A stretch of DNA of 56,398 nucleotides, from positions 1-56,398 of the forward strand of contig JAPHTF010000047.1 of assembly GCA_026197095.1 (NCBI GenBank), in the 5' to 3' direction. The translations under genes and the position numbers were made by a program. The notes beneath the pieces are model-generated. The model did no database searches. It had not been told where the DNA came from and saw only the letters and a list, made by a program, of their open reading frames with translations. The stretch comes from Gammaproteobacteria bacterium (GTDB lineage Bacteria > Pseudomonadota > Gammaproteobacteria > UBA6429 > Thiohalophilaceae). Position 1 is the stretch's first letter. Each line of letters opens with the position of its first letter. Positions 18,601 to 29,700 of this stretch are shown here, in pieces.

Positions 18601-20728
18601 CAACTAACCAAATTTCCTGTGGTTTGGTTTCATCAAAGTTATCGTCTTTATCATAGACACGCACAAGATATTGCAACTCAATAGACGGCGCGACAAATGT
18701 TTCAAGTTTAGCGAACCATTCACCGTTGCCTTTACTATCAAGTTCAACTATAGCAAAAGGTGTATCGCGTGTTGATTGTTCTTTTTTGAAGATTCTTACT
18801 TCTGAACGCTGAATCACATTGTCATAATTACTATAACGTTTAAAGCTCACCAGGTTTTCAGGGTAGCTGGTTGTTAGTTTATCGCGATAACGGACTACAT
18901 TAGGCCATGCAGTAATATTAAGACGAGGCTTTATACTCAGATTATCAAATTTAAATTGCACATCTGCTTTTTCAAGTTCAACGTCAGTACAACGTTGGAT
19001 ATCTGCACTGCTTTTACCAGGATCATCAATGGGAGTACCATCAATCGAAATACGCATCATATTAAGTGCATAAGGGTTACGTATAGGTACTTCACGTACG
19101 ATACGATCTATCTCAACACCTGTTTCATCATCAATAACAGCCAGATCATCATAGACTACTCGCGCTTCAACGCGCGACTCATCAAATTTTAAGAAACCGG
19201 CATTGACCACATCATCTGAATGTACAAAGCCTCGGCCTTCAAATTCAGTCTGTTCGCTGGTTAAGTTACCCAGTTCTTGTACTGTTTCTTTTACCCGTCG
19301 GGCACGAGAAGTCGATAAACCAATATCATCACCGTAAACCATTGCAGTACGACGATCTAAACGTTCATTATTGGTGTAACCAATAAAGCGCACACGTACA
19401 TTACCTTTATCAGAAACTTCTGCCATGATGCGCTTTAAACGTTCAACATAACCTGGTGGAATAACGGGTTTGCCTTTATCAAAATAAACCGGTTTTACAT
19501 TTCCTGCGGGTGGCTCATATACCCGGGCCACATTTTCTGCAGCCGCTGCTTCAGGACAAAGTTGTGGCTCATCTGTGAGTTGTTCAAGTGAATCATCGTG
19601 CCAGAACTCAACTTCGATTCGGCGATTAGCCGCACGCCCTGTTTCAAAATCATTAGAAGCAATAGGGACAGCTGCACCGCGGCCATCACTATCAATCTGG
19701 CGATTAGTTAAATTCATAGCCCCCTGAACTGCAAGTGCAACACGACGTGCCTGAGCTTTTGATAAAGCAGTATGCTCACCATAAATACGCGCCATACGTC
19801 CTTCTAAAGGAATACTATCTGTATGACCAATGAGTTTAATTTGTACATTGGCTTTATCGCGTAAGTTATAACGTGCTTCTTTAAGTTGTTTAATAAACTG
19901 CGCAGGAATTTCGGCCATACCTTCAACATAACGTAAAGGTGGCACCAGGTTTTTTAGTCGCGCTCTTTTTGCATGGCCCGCTTTGTAACGAATTTTACAG
20001 AGTGTTTCTATTCTGCATAACTTAACACGTTTTATTTCTTGCTTAACCTGTACTACTTTTTCAACCAGTTTTTCATCTATTTCATCGTACCAGACCTGTA
20101 CTTCAACACGACGGTTTTTAGCTCTACCTGCATTTGTATTATTACTTACGACAGGTTTGCTTTCGCCTAAACCGTCAAATGAAATCGCTTCCGGCGGTAA
20201 ATCCAATGCCCGCTGGAAATATTCCGCAGTTGTGCCTGCCCGTTCACGAGATAACCCGGTATTATTAATATATTTTTCTTTGAGTGCACCTGAAAGTTTT
20301 GCACTGTCGGTATGCCCTATAAAGTGAAGCCTGACATTCACTTTAGTTTTCATACCATCAAGAATATCGCGCAATAATTTAACGTAGTTTTCAGGTATAT
20401 CTGCCTCACCCGATTTAAACTGAATTGGTGGAACCACGTTTTCCAGTTTTACCGTATTGGCATTTTGTTCAAGGACTTTTTTTACTTCAACCTTTTGTTC
20501 TTGCGTGGCCTTTTCGGTTTCTTGTATCCACTCTTTGGCCTGACCATCATTGATGAGTTGTTTTTCAGCATTATCAGCTGGTGAAGTAATTTCCATTACA
20601 TCTGATGCTGTCTCAGCATTTGCAGTTAATGAAGTAATTAACAAGATTGCAAACAAACCAAGCATCAATGCAAGCATTGATAAAATAATGGCACAGAATC
20701 GTTTACATATTGATTTTAGTAAGTTCAT
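15614..20728 (-). CDS. Outer-membrane protein with three N-terminal OmpA-like domains and a large beta-barrel
   Basis: 1704 residues from the ATG at 20726-20728, preceded by AAGGGGG; a TTG one codon earlier is possible. After a signal peptide ending about A-N-A there are three OmpA-like domains at about 98-215, 260-380 and 408-528. The first two keep the peptidoglycan-binding TD and NRRVE/NRRIE signatures (FIGHTDSAKL, LIGHTDSIPL). In the third the Asp is lost (FIGYTNNERL) and NRR is ESR. An Ig-like/beta linker follows (about 560-840), then a strand-rich region of about 850 residues resembling a large outer-membrane barrel and ending VFINFVAKM. Usually the OmpA domain lies after the barrel, so the order is reversed. 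The ATG overlaps the stop of the giant gene (TGATG), implying translational coupling. Confidence 0.85.
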   Translation of the reverse strand: MNLLKSICKRFCAIILSMLALMLGLFAILLITSLTANAETASDVMEITSPADNAEKQLINDGQAKEWIQETEKATQEQKVEVKKVLEQNANTVKLENVVPPIQFKSGEADIPENYVKLLRDILDGMKTKVNVRLHFIGHTDSAKLSGALKEKYINNTGLSRERAGTTAEYFQRALDLPPEAISFDGLGESKPVVSNNTNAGRAKNRRVEVQVWYDEIDEKLVEKVVQVKQEIKRVKLCRIETLCKIRYKAGHAKRARLKNLVPPLRYVEGMAEIPAQFIKQLKEARYNLRDKANVQIKLIGHTDSIPLEGRMARIYGEHTALSKAQARRVALAVQGAMNLTNRQIDSDGRGAAVPIASNDFETGRAANRRIEVEFWHDDSLEQLTDEPQLCPEAAAAENVARVYEPPAGNVKPVYFDKGKPVIPPGYVERLKRIMAEVSDKGNVRVRFIGYTNNERLDRRTAMVYGDDIGLSTSRARRVKETVQELGNLTSEQTEFEGRGFVHSDDVVNAGFLKFDESRVEARVVYDDLAVIDDETGVEIDRIVREVPIRNPYALNMMRISIDGTPIDDPGKSSADIQRCTDVELEKADVQFKFDNLSIKPRLNITAWPNVVRYRDKLTTSYPENLVSFKRYSNYDNVIQRSEVRIFKKEQSTRDTPFAIVELDSKGNGEWFAKLETFVAPSIELQYLVRVYDKDDNFDETKPQEIWLVDELSDDNKDKNSSSELLIGYGENRLGLNNISHKGGAVKVYGKNVPEDHSVWFAGQSIPVSHNGEFTSEVILPAGLHTVEVSILNSAGNGELYLRDLELKQNDWFIVGIADITASRDATNGPAALLTGDTTHYDNDTTVDGRLAFFSKGKFGDNWEFTGSADTREGPLADLFTNFMDKSPDSVFRRIDPDYYYPTFGDDSTTEEMAPTMGKFYLKLQKGTDYGLWGNFNINYTDNNLAHVDRSLYGANLHYENAATTTFGEKTFKADIFAAESGTIGGRDEFRGTGGSLYYLKHQDILAGSDRLRIEIREKTSGLVLAVKNLTPALDYDIDYIQGRILLTEPLSASSSDNLVVDSGNGGTNEVYLVSRYEYASVLGETKDLSTGGRTHFWITDYLKVGATASQFGGSVDGNSVNAADVTLRKSAGTWLKVEQSTSKGQTSTSQITTDGGYNFNPVTQLSGDNITAGATRVDASVRFDEVVDGIKGKATLYNQELKAGYSAPGLSAVTDTKQSGGSVEYPVLENLNLKLKVDKKTITEGLHSSAVELDADYGITDKWTLSAGVRNDNRSDQSAVVPLTQKQGDRTDLAVKATYDSKEKWTLYSFVQDTVKSTGNREKNARTGIGTEYRVTDKFKVLAEVSGGDLGTAAKLGTDYLVSDRTNIYLNYALENERTDNGLRAQKGNLSSGFKTKYSDSASIYLEERYTHGDIPTGLTHSMGVDLAPTDRLTLGATVDIGSLQDNNTGAIIERNAYGVKLGYGFDSFKYAGAIEHRTDNTENPDTSITNRVTTLYKNNLKYQVNPNWRFIGKFNHSTSVSSQGDFYNGNFTEAVLGYAYRPVDNDNLNALFKYTYFYNLPAADQVTLNNTASEYIQRSHILAFDMTYDISKSWSIGGKVARRFGEISLDRVNPEFFSSSANLYILRADWHVTHRWDALMEGRMLTIPEAGDTRQGGLFALYYHLGKKMKLGVGYNFTDFSDDLTDLDYDSRGVFINFVAKM

Positions 20729-23700
20729 CAATCAATTCCCCCTTTATCAGGTGGGCTGCCACGACGCCAGAATATTTCTGTTTCAATGGTCAATTTGTAT
20801 TTTTCGTCTTCTAGCCATTTATTAATAAGATCTTGTTTAACTTTTTCTAAACGATCTTCTACAAGATCTTCATCATCTACATCAGCTAAATAAGACAGAC
20901 GTAAGATCGAAGGTTTGTCTTTTAACTGTTTAATTAATAAATCTAAACGAGGTTTCCATTGACTGTTCATTTGTGTGCTACCAGGCACAAATACACCATC
21001 AGCAATATCCATACTGACTACACGATGTAATGCACTACCAAAATTAAATTTCAGCATTTTACCGCGAGTCGCACGTTGTACACGTGGGTTCTCAGTTGTC
21101 ATGCGGTAACCGGTTGGTAAACTTCTTTCGTCCAACTTAAGAATAAAGTTAGTTCCACGATCTTCATTGGGTACAACCGCGCAGGTCACATGGAAACGTC
21201 CGTGTTTATCACTCGTAGAAGTTATTCCACGAACCGTAACCAGCTTGACGCCAGCGAGTCCTTTTTCATTTTTATCCTGGTATCCATCTAGATTTTCATC
21301 ATCAAAGACCTTTCCAATTACATCGGAACAATCGAAATCAGGATCAGCCGTCACCCTAACCGTTGCATTAGCAATACCTGATGCTCTTGTATTGGTTAAG
21401 GTATCAAAAACATAGGCCTTATTAATATATGGTCCCTCATTAACAGCAGCACCCACGATAAGTAATAACTTAATCGTCTGCGTTTGACCAACAGGTAAAT
21501 TAATATTACTCCAGGTTAATTCAAGCCCACTGCGAGTGGGTTCAAGCGCGACTTCAGTTGATCCGTTGTTATAGCGAGCAGAGCCTTCAATATATTTAAA
21601 ACCAGCCGGGAAGTTATCCACAATATTACTGTTGTTCAAATCAACAGGTAATGAATTTGTAAACGTTATTGTATAGGGAACCAGTTTGCCACGTGTTACA
21701 TTAACAAACGCAGATGTTTTTGTGATAGCAACGGCATTGGTTAAAATTGGATCAATGGGCAGATGATTATTAAATATCTGGCTATCACCAGGTATATCAA
21801 CATTATCCAGGATTAAGTGTAAATAATAACTTGTTCCTGCACTTGCCGGTGCAACTGCAAGTGTTGGTGCGAGTTCAGAAGGTTGAACTTCACAGAAATC
21901 AACAGGCGCAGCCACATCATCATCAGCTGTTCCCGGGCAATTAGGTACATTAAATGCAGCCGTTGTCGCATCTGTTTGTGGTGTAATTACAGTTGATGGC
22001 AACAAGTTGTAATCAGTTGCTGGTGGTGTGATGCGAATCAGGTAGCTACCCCCTGCTCCACAATCACCCTGACTGAAATTCAGATCAAACTTATAGTAAC
22101 CATTTGCTGTTGTAACCTGGCTTTGTTGATTAACATCGTCAAAGCAACCTGATGATAGTTCTAGTCCGGTACCTGCATTTAATAAACTTATTGTTGCACC
22201 AGGAATGGCTGCTCGAGTTACTGAATTATAAACAACGCCATTTGGATCAATCGGTAAATTCAGATTTTGAACATTAGCACCAGGATTTAAAACAATGTCA
22301 TAAATACGATGCAATGCATTAATATATGTTAAAGCCGGATCTGAATACGCCATGCCTAACTTGGCTGTTGTTGAATTAGAACCAGGTGATCGGAAACGAA
22401 TATCATAACGATCCGTACCAATATAATTAGGTATCAAACCATTAATTGAATAATTACCATCTGTGTCAGTTGTGACTGTTCCTAATAGAGTCGTGTTTCG
22501 ATAAATATCTACATACCAATTACTTAAAACCACTTCACCAGCATCATAAATATTATCGTAATTCTTATCATGCCAGACTTTACCATTAACGTTCGCGACA
22601 CCCGGAGTACCACCCACATCAACCGAAATGGTGGCGCTGTCAGTTTGAGTTGCAGCATTCCAGTAGACATTAGCTGTATTAGTAATTGTGGTTCCAATAG
22701 GTAAGGTGTTATTTACATCAACTCTAAATACCAGCTCAGCAGTTTGACCTGCGGGTAAGTTTCCATAAGGTGCATCGTAATCTGCTGAAATAACAGGTAA
22801 TCCGGAAACATCAACACCCGCAGGTAAGCCATTAAGTAACCCAGATCCCACTACATAGGTTAATTGCCCTGCAACTGGCAAATCTAAATTATCTGTTATC
22901 GTGACGTTAGTTGCATCAACAGCACTTACGTTTCTTACAAGAACCCGGTATTCAAGTTGTCCACCTGCGACTACAGGGCCACCACCCACTACTGCCACGC
23001 TCTTAGTTATGGTAAGTAATTGACCGTTACCAACTACAATTACCGTTGGTTGATCACCATTACTATCAATTCCATCTGCATCAGTTGGTTCAACAGGAAG
23101 TTCATTACTATAAACATTACCCTGATTACTAATGATTGTACCGCCAGCTACCGCAGCATCAACTTGTACATCAAAGGTAATAACAGCATTCGCACCCGCT
23201 GAGAGAATACCATTGCCTGCAGTTGGTAATGGTGGTGTTAAATCTGATGAGCTGACTGGAATTCCAGCAATTAAAGGTGAGGTGCCAGCATCAGGCTGGC
23301 CAACAGGTAAAGTATTTAATGTAACACTGTCTGTTATATAAGTTGTATTTGCAGGAACAGCATCAACAAAGCGTACACCAGTAGCAGGTGTTGCACCGAT
23401 ATTTGATAGTGTAATGGTATATCGAATTATATCGCCTGGATCTAAAAAGCCATCACTATTATTATCCACATAAAGGCTTACCGTTTTAAGCGCATCAACT
23501 AAAGGTTGGTTACCCACAACATCACGAGTAGGATCGTTAGGTATGCCAGGTGTTCCAGGATCATCAGATGGTGTATCAGCCATTGCCCCACTTGCAATAC
23601 CCTCTGCTGAAACATAAGCCTGGTTAGAAATAATGGTGCCATTTACAACATTAGTATTTATCGTTACATCAAATATAATGGTTGCAACATTTGCTACAGA

Positions 23701-26700
23701 CGCTGTTGCATCTGCTCGCATTGCCCCCGGCGTTGCATTTTCAGCTGCATTAATCAATATACCAAGCTGTAATGGTAATGTTCCAGGTGTCGGTTCAGCA
23801 ACGGCATTACCATTAAGTGTTGTACTACCTGCTACATAAGTTGTATTCGCAGGTAACTGATCACGAAGGTAAGTATTTATTGCATCTTCTGTGCCCGTGT
23901 TTTTAACTGTAATGGTATAGCGAAGCGTATCACCAGAAAGTAAAATATTTGGATCACCGGTTAAGTCCGTAGATATTTTTTCAACGACAAAATTAGGCGC
24001 AGAATTAATTAATGTTTCAGTAGGATCATTTGCGATAACGGCTAAGGCAGGATCATCTGTTGGAAAATCAAGACCATTGGTTAGCATATGGCCCTGGTTG
24101 TAAACAATTGTTGCATCTGGTATTGAAGCGGTTAGTTGTACCTCAAATTCAATTATTATAGTTTCATTGCCTGAACCTGCCGCGCCGAGTGATAAACTGC
24201 CAATATCAACAAGCCCTGTTCCTTTTGTGCCGCCATTAACATCCGTATTAGTTATATCTGCACCAACAGGTACTGTGGTTAAGTTTAAAGTACCCGCAAT
24301 AAACCGTGCTGTTGCGTTTAAAGCATCCAGGTCATCTGTAAATCTAAAACCAAAAAGTTCTACCGCACTCGTGTTCGTGATATTAATGGTATAACGTAAT
24401 AAATTACCAGGGCTGGCGTTAGCACCAGTTGCACTTGTAGTGACGTTATATACAGATTTTTCAACTGTTAACGTTGGGATATCACTCGTTACGGTATACG
24501 CATCTTCATGATCCAGTGTACCAACGGTACCTTGATTAGGTGAAACAGACAAATCACGTGTATATGTTCGTGTTTCACCCGTCGCCCCCGCTCCTGCTGT
24601 ATCCTGACTAAACCATTGAGTCGCCCATGCATAGTTGGTTAATGAAGACCCATGTGGTGTATCAGAATCTAGCTCAGCGTCATAAGTAATAATTAAACGA
24701 TTATTTAATGTTGATGAAGCAATAATCGCTGCATCTGAACTTTGCATAGTAAGCGTTAAGGTACAACCCGAATAATTAACAACATAATCAGTACCTTGAA
24801 CTAATACACCACCAACAGTCGTAACACCATCTGCGAGATACATTTGGGCAACAATATTTGTTGGTGTAGTAGCACACATGCCACCTGCTGCAGGAGAAAA
24901 ATCTGGCAGGACATCAGTAACAGTTAAATCCCAGGCGGTTGATGTACCTGTATTTTGAATGTTTAAGGTAAACGTTTCAGGTGTTCCAATATTAATTGAT
25001 GCAGGTCCCGTTTTAGTCATGGTTAAGGTATCAGGTTCTACAATCGTCATGTTAGCCGTTGCACCGGGATCACCATTTTGTTGAGTTGTTGCATCATTCG
25101 CAACCTGGTTATAGGTGTACCTCGCTGTATTAATGAAATTCAGGCCTGCTATATTTGGTGGGTTTGTATCCATAAGCCTGACTGTAATACCAATTTCAAC
25201 CCGTTGATTAGGTGGGATATCAATACCATTTGTAACATCTTCAATTACAAGGTTAGTTGCTGTCCCAGTATTAGTTAGTGTCCCGGAATATGGTCCACCA
25301 ATAACTGCTGCACTAACAAAAGTTAAATCAGCAAGAGAATCCCCAAGATTATCGGTTATACGCACATCATGCAGATATGTTGACACGGCTATAGCAGGTA
25401 CAGTTATTTTGTAAGTAAATGTTTCACCTATCGTTACATTAGTAATCGCTGGATTTTCTTTTAATAAAACTCCGGGAGAGCCTGTTGTTAAAGTAGTAAC
25501 TGCAGTATTACTTGGTCCATAAATTTCACGAACTCCAGTAACACTTCCTATAACAGGAACATCATCATCGTCAAATGAATAATATAATCTCGCGAGTGCC
25601 TGATTACTTAAGGTTAAGTTAGCACCAATGTTTGAGTCTGCTTGCACGGTATAAACAATACGAAGTGATTGGCCCACTGGAATGTTGTACGCATCTGCCA
25701 CGCCCGAATCGAAGTCCCATGTAGCAAGCCCAGTTGCTGAATTATAGGTAGGTGCAAGATTGGTTAAGACTGTACCTGCAGGCTGCAAGGTTGTACTTAC
25801 CATTGTAATCGTTGCTGTGCCGTTACGCATACCAACAGGTATTACATCATCAACGACCACATCATAGGCTGGTGTTGTTCCCGTATTAGTAACATTAACG
25901 GTATAAGTCACTAACTCATCAGGCTCAAGAATCGTATTTGTAGGATCAGCAACAGTTACGCCATTTGCCGCAAGTGCCGTTTTTGTTACTGTTAACGTAG
26001 GTTGCAATAGCGTCAAACTTATTGCAGAGTTAGTTGTTGCTCCACCTGAGGCGGTATCGTAGGTTAGTGTTGCAGTATTGGTTAACGTTGTACTATTAAC
26101 TTGTGTAAAAACATTATCCAGAACGCGAGCACGGTATCTTATAATAAAATTGTCATTAGCTGCATTGTTATCCGCTGTGTTAGTAACATTCCCTAAGGTA
26201 AAAGTAACTGTACTTGCCCCTGTTAACGGGTTGCCAGCTGTTACTGCAGTTATATCATTATGAACAAAAGGTGCGATCGCACTATAAGGTGAACTTGTAT
26301 CAGTATTGATATGCACAACAGATTCAAATGCCAGGCCTTGCGGCAAGGAATCTGTTAACACAACATTATTCGTTAAGCCTTCTTGTAAGGTGACACTTAA
26401 CTGGTACTCAACAATATCACCAATACGAACATCAGTATCACCTGCACCATAGGTGTCGGTCACACGCGTTTTTGCCAGCACAGTAGTATCAGGTGTGGTT
26501 AGAGTTGTTGTAGCGGGACCTGTAAAATAATCATTCAAAGCAGGCGCTGCTGTTCCAGTGCGTTCAAGAACATTAACACCATCTAAACTGGTCCATTGAA
26601 TTACAGCACTGTTTGTTAATACCTGATTTGCTAATACCGTGTTGAGTACAACAACATCATAGGTCACTGTAACTGTTGTTCCTTCTACAACATCAATATC

Positions 26701-29700
26701 AGCCGTGGCATCTGCTAAGTTCCAGGTTAAGGATTGGCCGGTATTAACACCATCACCCACTACTGTAGGGTCAGTAATCGTATTACCTGCCCCATCTACT
26801 GTACTCGTTGTGGTTTGATAAGCCAGCCCCAGACTTAACGTATCGATTATGCCAACATCAAATGCATCTTCAAAATTATCATTTGCTACACCACCCGACG
26901 CGGTAAAAGTTAAACTATAACGTAGAACATCACCGGCATTTGGTGGGTTACCGGGGCTAGTTGTATTGGATACTGTTTTAGCTAATGCTAGAACTGGTTC
27001 AACAATTTTTAAAGTATCGGCAGTTGTTATTACACCACCATTTACCGTTGCGCCCCCGGATATATATGCATAATCATATGTTGTAGTATTGGCAAAGCTG
27101 ACACCGGCATTAGCGTTAACATTATTCGCAACTCGAGCCGTTACCTGTATAACGGCATTTTGAAGAGCGGGAATATAAGTTATACCCAACCTGACAGTAC
27201 CAGGCAAAGTTGTAGTATCAACTAAAGTAAATCCATTACCACTTACTTCAGTTGCACTGACAAATTCCAGACTTGAATGTAAGTCATCAGATACGACAAC
27301 ATCATGACGAGCACCATTACTTGCAGGTAAAGTAATCTGATATACAACAGTCTCACCCACTGTAGCTTCATCAGATACAGGACTTAACATGACTTTTGCA
27401 GGTGGCACAAAAGGATCGTTATTTGTCATGCTAAAGGTAGTGGGCCCTAATGCAGCATACTGTTGACCGGCTTTTGCTGGCAAAGACCAATACTCATTTA
27501 CCGTGACAGTGTTATCCCACGTGGTATTAACGGGGAAATCATTATAGATACCTATATCATAGTCAATTCTGACGCACTGAGCTGGATCAACTGCAGTCGT
27601 CAAATCAAACTGCATAAAGCCACCGCGGGCAAGGGGTGCGGTATAGGTATAATCCACACCTGCAGTTGCGGCTACACCGTTTATCGTTACCACTAGATTC
27701 GCAATGGTAGTTTGATTTAATTCTGAATCCAGATCATCCGTAATTTGTACGTTATACGCTGGACTTAAACCCGAGGTATTACAACTTTCTAAACGGAATT
27801 GCATCGTATCAGAAACAAGTACACTGGCAGGACTGGTTCGACCTGTGCTTTCTGTTTTTGTCGGTACTGTCATCACAGGTTGATAAACTGTAATACTTGC
27901 AGTATCAGAACGCGTGATTGTGTTTGGAGGTGTATCCCCATCAATATATTGAAGTGTTGCAGTATTAGTTAATATTGTTGAAGGATTTTGAGGAGATAAT
28001 GGTAGAGTGTTTTCTATTACACGTGCACGATACACTATAACTAAACTATCATTTGTATCATTACCGTCTGGCGTATTAACTACATCACCTATTACAAAAT
28101 TAAATGTAGTTTGACCTGCTGTAGGTAAAGCCGCAGGTAAAATTGTTGAATAACTAAAATTAGAACCTCCAGGTGGACTATAATCAGCAATGGTATCGCC
28201 ATTAATACTAACAATTTCAACAAACTCTAACCCGGCCGGTAACACGTCCTGCACATTAACACTACGTGTTGTGCCTTCTTGCAGGTTAAGTGAGAGTTGA
28301 TACGTTACAGTATCACCAACGCGGACTATTCCATCGAGTAATGATGGTGTTGCATATGTATCTGCCGTAACAGTTTTAACTAATGTATTTGTATCAACAA
28401 CGGTAATAGTTGATGTTGCTGGGCCAGTACAATAATCATTAAATGTTGCTGGTGTTGGACAGCCATCTCCGTACCGTTCATATGTTGCTGAGTTAGCAAT
28501 ACTATTATCGAGTGATGTCCAGTCAACCTGAACACTATTCGTATAATCTGTATTGGATAAAGCACCCGCTTCTACGATAACTCGATAAGTCAGAATTAAC
28601 GGGTTTGCCACAACGGCAGGAATATCTAAACTGTTATCTCCATTTCCTCGCCCCCAAATTAGAGGACCATTTGGTGAACCCATTGGGGCTGTAACAAATC
28701 CGACTACATCAATTCCATTGATTGTCGCGGTTGGTGTGAAAGTAAGATCCAGACCTAAATTGGCGGGCAAGGTATCGACAATATTAAGGTCGTATGCTGT
28801 CGCATTACCTGAGTTAGGAATAGTAATAACATATTGAATAATATCGCCACCCGTAATAGGAGCAGCAGATATCAATGTTGCCGTTTTGCTAACTGTTAAG
28901 ACTGATTCGGTTACTGTTAATACAGGCGTTGTATCAACTAACGCTTCTGTAGTTGCGGGTGTTTCACCGTTCTGATAATTAGTAGTGACCTGATTTTGTA
29001 ATGTGCTACCCGTATTAGTATTTACATCGTTATTAATACGGGCGAAATAATTAATCGTAATGCTTGGATTAATACTTGGTGCGGGGGCTACCGCTGTATC
29101 ATCTTCAGTAGTTGTCACAACTGTACCGATATTCCAAACTGCTGTACCGGTAGCACCATCAGCTGGGAAAGCAGTAAAGTTTGCTTCATCAGCTGCTAAG
29201 CCATTAATGGTTGCGATACCATTAAAAGTATACGTAACATCATAGGTAGCATTATTTTCTAAAATATAAGATAGGCCAGTAGGTAAAGCAGAAAAATCCA
29301 GCTGATCATTAACGACTAAATTATTCGTTGTACCTTCTGGTAAGTTTATAACGATTTGATAATTTTTATGAACACCAACTTCAACCGGCTGAGTATTATC
29401 TAAATCTGTCTTTGTCATTGTAAGTGCGGGTACTGTACTTAGAGCACTCGCTGTCGTTTGATAATCATTAATTGTATCAGCAGGTGTATTTGGGATCGTG
29501 CCATTACGCATACCCGTAGTGCTACCATTTGCACCAATGAGGCCGGTGGAATTTAAGGCCGTACTTTGGCCAGGCAAAGACTGCCACGCGGCCTGAATGG
29601 TATTATTTAATATCTCGTGTGGTTGTGCGCCTGTATCAACACTTATATCAAATGTAAAAGTTTTTGCATTAGCGGGTCCCGGTATAATAGTAATTCCGCC

